Source of the DNA: Rhododendron vialii
Lineage: Eukaryota > Streptophyta > Magnoliopsida > Ericales > Ericaceae
Direction of reading: 5' to 3'
DNA: 64,000 nucleotides
Assembly (NCBI RefSeq): GCF_030253575.1
Contig: NC_080567.1
Span: 38,283,501-38,347,500, forward strand
Shown here: positions 57,605 through 64,000 of the stretch, piece by piece
Numbering within the stretch: the first letter of the stretch is position 1
Layout of the letters: every line of letters starts with the position of its first letter
Program-made: the position numbers and the translations under genes
Notes under the pieces: model-generated
Seen by the model: the letters and a program-made list of their open reading frames with translations, nothing else
The model's database searches: none
Told to the model about the DNA's origin: nothing

Positions 57605-57656
57605 TTTTTTTGGAGGATGTTTTTTTTTTTTTTGATCCGCATTTTTTTGGAGGATG
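57605..57656. mobile_element. Micro-insertion of a LINE-type tail downstream of dirigent 7
   Basis: A T-run then GATCCGCA between two copies of TTTTTTTGGAGGATG (15 bp). The dirigent 8 flank has TTTTTGAAGGATGTTGAG once (about 62886), the empty site. Confidence 0.8.
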
Positions 57657-57754
57657 TTGAGTGCCTCTTTTTGTTTGATTTGTCTTTGTTAGCATAATCT
57701 CTCTTAATATAATGGTCTTAGGACTCTTAGCCATGTGATGCAGGGCGATTTTGG

Positions 57755-58420
57755 AAGAGTATTATTTTGGTTTTAAAAATAAAATAAAATAGAATTTAGT
57801 AGGAATTCTTTACTTTAGTCAAGATTTCCTGAAGTAATTAGTTTTCTCTTGATCTAGTATTCCTATTTTATAGGTTGCTTGGTCAACAAATATTTTATTT
57901 TATTTTATTTTCATCAATAAGTACTATACACGCTCACTCACAGTAGAAGTGGTCCCACACACTGAAGTGTCCAGTGTGTGTGGGATCCACTCACAATACT
58001 TCCAGTACAGATTTAACCCAGGCTGGAAGAATTAATTGAGTTGATTAAAACAAATTGTAGAAGAGTTGTCTTCGTTCGTGATGAGAGATTCTCGTCTTGT
58101 TCATGTGTCTAGACTATGTCAATTGGTATTAGAGCATAGGCGATCGACTCATGGTTGATCCTGGTTTGACAAGGTGGTTGTGGTAGTCAACAAGTCGCTA
58201 TTAATGACGTCTACAAGTGCGATGATGCTGCACGAGAAGCACGACCGGGCTCGTTTAGCAAAACGTACGTCTCAATGGCAGTTTGAATCGCTTCAAAAGC
58301 AACTAATTAACTGCCATAATAGTTGCTGCCTGTGTGCCCCTCCATTACTCCACTTGTCTAACCATGCTCCGCCCTTGACAGAGGGGAGGATTCGAGGTAA
58401 ACTATCATTATTGTAATAAT
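57755..58420 (+). mobile_element. LTR retrotransposon remnant with primer site
   Basis: An LTR-like end (AGTAGGAATTCTTTACTTTA, ... CATCAATAA, ... TTCGTGATGAGAGATTCTCG) is followed by TGGTATTAGAGC at 58124-58135, which resembles the initiator tRNA primer site, and then a short gag-like start. The LTR part also occurs after dirigent 8 (62930-63118), so the element was there before the gene duplication. It is old and broken. A short hairpin (GTGGTCCCACACACTGA and inverse) interrupts it at 57948-57995. Confidence 0.6.
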
Positions 58421-59105
58421 GATCTTGCAATAACCACCGCTCACTAGGCGATGATAATAAGCATATAATGTTAAATAGGTTAGGATTTTCATATATGTTT
58501 CACGGATATTAACACACATTTTTGCATGTAATTAATACGTAAGTTTTCGAATAATGATACACATTATCTACCTCCTTAAGAGCGGTGATTAACATTTTTC
58601 CTTATAAAAAAGAAACTTTTGGACTACCCCGAAATAGTTTGGCCCATAGAGTGTTAGAGCATTTACACTAAACTTGCTAAAAACTTGAGAAAAAAGTCTA
58701 TTCCAAAATCACTTTTCTACTTTAATTAATTACTTTTTGGACACACTGCATCAAACTCTCTATTTTAACTCTACTGCATTAAATTAAGTACTCTTTTTTA
58801 TAATCTCAAACATTGTCTTACGCATATGAAGGCATATAGAAATCGGATCTACAATGAGAGAATCTAAACCGCTCATATCGTTTGTGTTGTAGAGAATATA
58901 ATTCATAAAAAAATATCCTTGATCAGATATTGATCGTTAGGCATCAAAAAATATCGATCGTTTGCGTAAAACAAGTTCTTTGTTCGGATACGTATAGATG
59001 TTCGATGAAAGATAAAAAAAAAATTGGGAATGAACTTCTTAACAAGCCATACCAAATGACCTGTTCGAATCATGCAGATTATGTGATAGGTATATGCTTA
59101 TTGCT
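58421..59105. other. Spacer; no gene
   Basis: AT-rich; no supported gene. Confidence 0.4.
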
Positions 59106-59429
59106 GGCTTATTTGTACGGATGGTCCCCAATGTATTTTCAAAATGTCAATTTCGTCCTCATTGTACAAAACGCGTCTATTAAGTCCCCAACGTTAACAA
59201 TCCGCGTTTAAAAGGTCCCTAGGCCAAACTCTTTTACCTGTTGCTGTAAAAAACGAGGGCATTATAGTCAAACCCCCTCCAACCCTCACTTTCCCTTTCT
59301 CTCTGCTATCAATGGCGATTTAAGACTTCTCCCCTTCTCTCCACCTCCACGGTGGTCTCAAAAATCAACCCTAAGAAGAAGATCACACAAAACTATGTCC
59401 TTTTTAGAAACTGGCATACCTGAAGAATA

Positions 59430-59650
59430 TCCTCAATGTTTATAACAACTGCACCCTCCACGGGCTCCACATCCACCCACTTCTCCCCAAACTTCACCTT
59501 CAACGCCCCCAACCTCATTCTGCACCAGCACCTTCACCAACCTCGGATCCTTTTCGAATTCCTCCAATTTCTCAGCAATCCAGAAAACATAAAGAATTCC
59601 GGTAAAAAAAAAAAAAAAAAAAAACTAGACCCAACCAAGATAACCAATAT
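59430..59650 (-). pseudogene. Captured C-terminal-side piece of a 2-oxoglutarate dioxygenase
   Basis: Minus strand reads AEKLEEFEKDPRLVKVLVQN and EVGG in one frame, then after a one-base shift KWVDVEPVEGAVVINIEDIL and Q. This is the LLQDEVGGLQV-W-DV-P--GALVVNIGDILQ block of the 2OG-Fe(II) oxygenase core. A GTATGC donor follows directly (about 59429), so an intron edge was captured and the source was genomic DNA. The iron-binding HxD exon between the two pieces is absent. Confidence 0.75.
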
Positions 59651-59999
59651 TTTTTTTCTTACCTTGTACACCAGAATGATATACACTAAGGCAGCCAATA
59701 AGCGTAGCCATTAATGGTAGTGAGATTGTATAAGTTCAGGTAAACCGGAACATTTCCCATCTTTGTCTTCCTCGGGTAGTAACATTTTGCACAACATTTT
59801 TTTTTTCTTCAACAAAGTTTTCTCTCTGCTTTTTTCCTTGGAATCCAAACCCAGAGCGGGTGTAATAGGCCGATTCCTCTAAATTTTCGTTGGAGAGTGG
59901 AAGAAAAAATCAGGGGAATTGCGGGGATGAATTGGGCATGAGATTTGTTGAGTTCCTGTTCTTTTCTCAATTTCTAGATCCATTAATGTTTTGGGTTTG

Positions 60000-60230
60000 C
60001 ATGTTCAAGAACATTTTTTTTTGAACAGCGCTTGTTGAAGAACTTGACGGCGGCGAGTGTGCATCGGATGGTGTGGAGGGGGGCGCCATGGTTGGTGATC
60101 TGGAAGAACCCGATGGTGGAGCGGCGCGTTTGCTTTGCTCGGTGAGGGTGGGTTTGGAGGCTTACAGGTTGATGACGGGGACGGTGGGGGAAATGAATTA
60201 AGGGGAAAGTGGGGAATTTTGGGGGTTTGA
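60000..60230 (-). pseudogene. Captured N-terminal piece of a 2-oxoglutarate dioxygenase
   Basis: Minus strand reads FPLIHF, then GFFQITNHGAPLHTIRCTLA and AVKFFN, matching the DIOX_N pattern GFFQV-NHGV seen in plant dioxygenases such as ACC-oxidase homologues. No in-frame ATG of the original gene can be fixed, and the piece is short. Its direction agrees with the second piece. It is probably not functional. Confidence 0.7.
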
Positions 60231-60392
60231 TTATAATGCTCTCGTTTTTTATGGCAACATATAATGGAGTTTGGCCCAAGGACCTTGTAAACGCAGATTG
60301 TTAACATTGGGGACTCAATAGGCGCGTTTTGTACAATGGGGACGAAATTGACATTTCAAAAATACTTTGGGGACCATCCGTACAAATAAGCC

Positions 60393-61419
60393 GCTTATTG
60401 CTTATAAACAGGGACGAAGCCAGGAATTTCATCACGTAGGGGTGACCGTGCATGTGAGAAAAAAATATAAATACACATGCATAATCATGTAAATACATTA
60501 AAACTCAAAATAACGTAAATACATAAATCAGTTTAACTAATTATGGGATTGATCTTGATGTATGTGTCTTGTTTTTCTTTATTGTTCATCTTCTTTTTTT
60601 TCATTCATCACAACTGGACGAATTCGGTATATAAGCGTTCATGTTACTTGATTTTATCTGTCAAAAAATAAAGAATTAGTACAAGTCTAGAACAATAATT
60701 GGGAAAAGACATACCTACAACTTAAATTTTACCAAAATTACTCTGGATTTCCAAAATCTCTTCTCCTCCGTCGCTATTTTCTCGAAATTGCCTTTGAAGT
60801 CTTAACAATTGGAGATATTTGTGCCAAGAGAGAGAGAGAGGATTTGGTGTGCCATTGAAATTTTAAGGCCAAAAAAAAAAAACTGTAAAACACTAAACTC
60901 ATCTAACAAAGGTGGAAATTTATTACTTGAATATTCACAATATTAACCCTATAGTTCTATTTTTTGTTATATTTTAGCCCTTAGCCCTTAGTAATTCATG
61001 TTTTTTTTTTTTTTGATCCGCACTTAGTAATTCATGTTTGTATTCTCGTATTTTAAAGGTTACTATTATATTTTTTTTCAAAATTCCATACAAGGGCGAG
61101 TCTATATATTTTCATAGCAAAATTTTTTTTTTACATATGATACTAGTGTTTTTTTTTTCCTTTTTGCTGGAGCGACCGCTCTTACTGGCCCCTCCCTAAC
61201 TCCATCTCTATTTATAAATGATTTACCAGTGAAAATATACCATTTTAAAGTTTTGTGGACTTGCAAAACTATCGCCTCCCGTCTTGAACCAAGTGAACAG
61301 TGGCTCTCCGGAAGTACGGAGCCACTGTAGCAATTTTAATGCGTATGTAAAACACCGGCAAGTGGATCAGAGCCATAGAGGGGCTGATGCACCATAATTT
61401 TTGGATTATGTCTAGTTAT
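60393..61419. other. Spacer; no gene
   Basis: AT-rich with T runs. It contains the micro-insertion at 60987-61036. No supported gene. Confidence 0.4.
60987..61036. mobile_element. Micro-insertion of a LINE-type tail
   Basis: Fourteen T then GATCCGCA between two perfect copies of CTTAGTAATTCATG (14 bp). Same tail bases as at 57634-57641. Confidence 0.85.
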
Positions 61420-61752
61420 TTTACCCAATCTGACTTGTGTAGCTTTTTGTGTTATCGTGTTATGTCATATTCGTATTCTGTTTCAGAAATAGCCACCCTA
61501 ACTTGCTAAATTTTTGTCTGGTTCGTGTCGTGTTATCGTGTTCTTTCATAAACTCCCTAGTCGTGTTTTATCTTGTCATCTCGTGCTCGTGTCTGAATTC
61601 TCTCAACTCTAATCCAATCTGTTTAGTTTCATGTTTTCATGTCGTGTCATATTCGTATTCCATGTTAGAAATAGTCAACCCAAATCCGCTAACTTCGTAC
61701 CCGATTCGTGTTATGTTATCGTGTCGTGTCTTAAATTCCCACCCCTACTCCT
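61420..61752. mobile_element. hAT-like repeat fragment with inner duplication
   Basis: Two imperfect tandem copies of a block with TCATATTCGTATTC, AGAAATAG-CA-CC and GTTATCGTGT-GTG. The right end AAATTCCCACCCCTA is the complement of TAGGGGTGGGAATTT, a known type of plant hAT end. The left end is not defined. Confidence 0.5.
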
Positions 61753-61899
61753 AACGTCTCAGGTTTGAAAGCTCTCACAGGTGCTATCAATTCCTTTAGG
61801 GCCAAGTCATACAGAGCATTTGCTTCGATTTTAATTGGGCTTCCCGCAAATGAGCAATGGGATTGGGCTCCAAAGATTAGTCGAGGTGTGCCCATGTAC

Positions 61900-62147
61900 T
61901 TTCCAAATTATGAGTACATACTGTTGTAAAATCGTTTCATTGTAATTACATTTAGTAAAACACTTAACTGCTTTTACCTTAAATATTGCATTCTGAAAGT
62001 ACAATATTGTAGTCTTTGACTTGATCTACGATCCAATCGAAACCGTTTCTGCCTTTCCTTGTTGATGAAATCCACATCTAATTCTCGTAATATACGTATC
62101 TCGCCATATTTGTTAAGTAGTTCAATGTAGAGGAATGCATTGCTCAG
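61900..62147 (+). promoter_or_regulatory. Upstream region of dirigent 8, paralogous to gene 7
   Basis: Matches 56170-56910 apart from the MITE there. Conserved blocks include GTTGATGAAATCCACATCTA, ATGTAGAGGAATGCATTGCT and the TATA region. Such long identity in non-coding DNA marks a recent segmental duplication. Confidence 0.75.
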
Positions 62148-62169
62148 TTGTTGCACCAATTAAACCAAC

Positions 62170-62178
62170 TATATATAG
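62170..62178 (+). promoter_or_regulatory. TATA box of dirigent gene 8
   Basis: TATATATAG about 80 bases before the ATG, at the same place as in gene 7. Confidence 0.6.
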
Positions 62179-62205
62179 CCTCCATACATAACCCTTTTTG
62201 TCACA

Positions 62206-62210
<5 letters not shown>

Positions 62211-62252
<42 letters not shown>
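62211..62252 (+). repeat. (GA)n tract abutting the dirigent 8 start codon
   Basis: About 42 bases of AG directly before the ATG. Confidence 0.9.
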
Positions 62253-62257
<5 letters not shown>

Positions 62258-62822
62258 AAAACAGTTGTATGCAATTCTATTGTTCTGCTCAATGATCATG
62301 GCCATGCCTATGGTTCATGGCATCGACGAAAGCCCACAAGCAGTGGAAAAGTGGTTCCAAAGCCTCAGTATGATGAAGGAAAAGGTAACAAAGCTTCACT
62401 TCTACTTCAGTGACCAAGTCAGTGGAAAAAACAATGTGAGGGTGGCCCGAGCCAACAATACTTTCCAGTCATCCACCTTCTTTGGGTTGATTACTGTGAT
62501 CAACGATGCGTTGACAGTTGGGCCAGAGCCCAACTCTCTGATAGTAGGCCGAGCCCAGGGGACTTTTACTGAGGCTGGGCTGGAGAAAGTGGGTACACTC
62601 ATGACCTTGAATTTTGTTTTCACGAGCGGGGAGTATAACGGTAGCACCCTTAGTGTTCTGGGACGATATCCACTCTTCAATTTGTACCGTGAATTGCCCA
62701 TTGTCGGAGGATCCGGAGTATTCCGGCTAGCACGTGGAATTGCCACCTCGGAGATTTATTCGTTCAATACCGCTACCGGTGATGCTATAGTCGAGTATAA
62801 TGTAACTGTCCGTCACTATTGA
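62253..62822 (+). CDS. Dirigent protein 8 of the cluster
   Basis: Single exon, 189 residues, MEKQLYAILLFCSM signal peptide, then IDESPQAVEKWFQSL. Motifs: FYFSDQVSG (His of HD is Ser, Asp kept), INDALTVGP (first Asp of the DDPLT block is Asn), GRAQGTFTEAG, EYNGSTLSV, VGGSGVFRLARG, EYNVTVRHY. Compared with dirigent 7 it lacks two residues after VSGKN and keeps the NGS sequon and LARG. The coding difference between 7 and 8 exceeds what their similar promoters suggest, perhaps relaxed or diversifying selection. Frame intact. Confidence 0.93.
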
Positions 62823-63350
62823 TCAGTGACTTTTGGTCGGTACAAAGAACTGCTAATAAGTCATGTGGACCTACCTAATTGTACCATTTTTGAAGGATGT
62901 TGAGTGCCTCTTTTTGTTTGATGCAGGGCGATTTTTAGAAGATTACAGTATTATTTTGGTTTTTAAAAAAATTAGAATTTACTAGGAATTCTTTACTTTA
63001 GTCAAGATTTCCCCGAGTAATTAGTTTCCTACCTTCTTTGATCTAGCACTCCTATTTTCTAGGTTGCTTGGTAAACAAAAATTAAAATTTATTTTATTTC
63101 CATCAATAACTGAGATAACCCAATTTTAATCTTAAAATTTAAAATACAATACTCTAAAGTTTTTCTTGTGATTTTGTTAGCGCGGTCATTCTCAAAATAA
63201 ATTTTTGAGAAGTAAATTTATTTTAATTTTTTTTTTGAGAAGCGAAGTCCGAACAACGTAGCCGATCAGGAAGAAAATGTACTGTGGGTTAAAAATGGAG
63301 AGGATGTGTTCTATTTTCTATAATGATCATTGTCGGTAGATATTTCTAGG
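62823..63350. other. 3' flank of dirigent 8; LTR piece, no gene
   Basis: Shares the 3' flank of gene 7 and the old LTR piece (62930-63118). No gene. Confidence 0.5.
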
Positions 63351-63640
63351 GTTAAATACCAGAACACTCCTTGAACTATTCTTGTTTGTCTCGCTACCTC
63401 CTAATAGAATTTTGCCTACGACCAGACCCCTTCATTAAAGTTTCCATTTGGAGGACCCAACTCCGTTGGACGGAATGAATAAAAAGACCATTTTACCCTT
63501 ACGTAAATATGCCCATGGCCCCATTCATTCCACACTTCTCTCTCTCTCTCTCTCTCTCTCAATTCAAATCCCCAGCAACCATCAACGCCACCGCACCCCA
63601 CCCCAATCAAATGCTTGACGATCTTCTAGTCATAAATTAA
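63351..63640. mobile_element. Probable Mutator-like end
   Basis: AGGGTTAAATACCAGAACAC followed by TCCTTGAACTATTC is a common form of plant Mutator-like terminal repeat. A (CT)n run is at 63537-63560. The other end is not in the window, and an LTR-like segment follows at about 63640. Confidence 0.45.
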
Positions 63641-64000
63641 TGGATTGCCCCAAGTGTAGGGTGGAAACCAACGCAACATAATATCCGGTAAGACCGGAGT
63701 CGAATCCACAGAGACGGTGATGTGTGTTGACTAAAAACTCGGGTTATAATTTAAACGGGCTCTTAGGTAGCCACCCCTTGTAGTTTGATGCTCAGAGTAA
63801 CTAAAACTAAGAAATTGTTTGTACTTTTTAAATAATTAAAAGAAAGGTACGATCGTATGGTTCATAGCACTCGCAACCGGCCTAGACTAACCTGCTCCAT
63901 TCGGTGTTATTAAAAACATTTGATTTTACATTGAAAAAGATACCCCACAAAATGCAAATCCTTATGGTCGTCGTTTGCATATGCGCAGCGGAGAATGAGT
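63640..64000. mobile_element. LTR-like segment cut by the window edge
   Basis: CCAAGTGTAGGGTGGAAACC and GGAGTCGAATCCACAGAGAC are of the type often seen in the ends of plant LTR elements; the style resembles the solo LTR at 5409. No coding part is visible. Confidence 0.4.

Larger units (their letters stand above)
59106..60392. mobile_element. Pack-MULE carrying dioxygenase gene pieces
   Basis: Ends GGCTTATTTGTACGGATGGT and its inverse at the right form inverted arms of about 140 bases (with GTACAAAACGCG and GTTAACAATC-GCGTTTA in each). The 10-bp GCTTATTGCT lies on both sides (59096-59105, 60393-60402); 9 bp is usual for Mutator-like elements and the tenth base may be chance. It encodes no transposase. 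The interior holds two minus-strand pieces of a plant 2-oxoglutarate-dependent dioxygenase gene (next two entries), so it is a gene-capturing Mutator-like element. Confidence 0.88.

Noticed and set aside
57948-57995. Short hairpin as a terminator
   Set aside because: Plant Pol II genes do not use such terminators, and it lies within old LTR sequence.
62148-62252. Frame extending dirigent 8 upstream through the GA tract as (RE)n
   Set aside because: It begins at TTG, not ATG, and would cover the TATA box; the ATG at 62253 with a signal peptide is the real start. The same applies to the long frame in front of dirigent 7.
28640-62252. GA tracts as CRISPR-like or origin repeats
   Set aside because: Simple dinucleotide repeats without spacers in a plant genome.

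Overview
The window is nuclear DNA of a flowering plant, most likely a woody eudicot. Evidence: spliced genes with GT/AG introns, plant Copia and Gypsy retroelements, plant-type MITEs and Mutator-like elements, and a tandem array of plant dirigent genes. The species cannot be named from sequence alone. There are no bacterial-style operons, rRNA genes, CRISPR arrays or intact tRNA genes that I could see.

Layout. (1) 1-15 kb is transposon-rich: the 3' two thirds of a Tork-lineage Copia element with its 3' LTR, two copies of a protodermal-factor-1-like terminal exon, LINE fragments (one split by a solo LTR with a 5-bp target duplication), one multi-pass membrane protein gene with a decayed second copy, and three decayed copies of another membrane protein family. 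(2) 17.9-27.5 kb holds two five-exon amidase-signature genes in tandem plus a third amidase scrap between them. Gene 1 has a changed active-site loop and no ATG for its leader; gene 2 has an in-frame TGA. (3) 28.6-62.8 kb is a cluster of eight single-exon dirigent genes, all on the + strand, separated by transposon-filled spacers. Seven of the eight carry a (GA)n tract directly against the start codon. (4) The end of the window has a Mutator-like end and a piece of an LTR-like repeat.

The dirigent genes fall into pairs by sequence (3 with 4, 5 with 6, 7 with 8) and two more distant members (1 and 2). This fits stepwise tandem duplication. Dirigent proteins are secreted and steer the stereochemistry of phenoxy-radical coupling in lignan and related phenolic metabolism, so the cluster is probably a defence or cell-wall phenolics locus.

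The most unusual findings are a U6 snRNA retrocopy fused to a short LINE tail and flanked by a target duplication; at least seven very short LINE-tail insertions, each only a poly(A) plus a few bases between long target duplications (three confirmed against paralogous empty sites); and a Mutator-like element carrying two pieces of a 2-oxoglutarate dioxygenase gene. Homologies were judged by eye; no searches were run.
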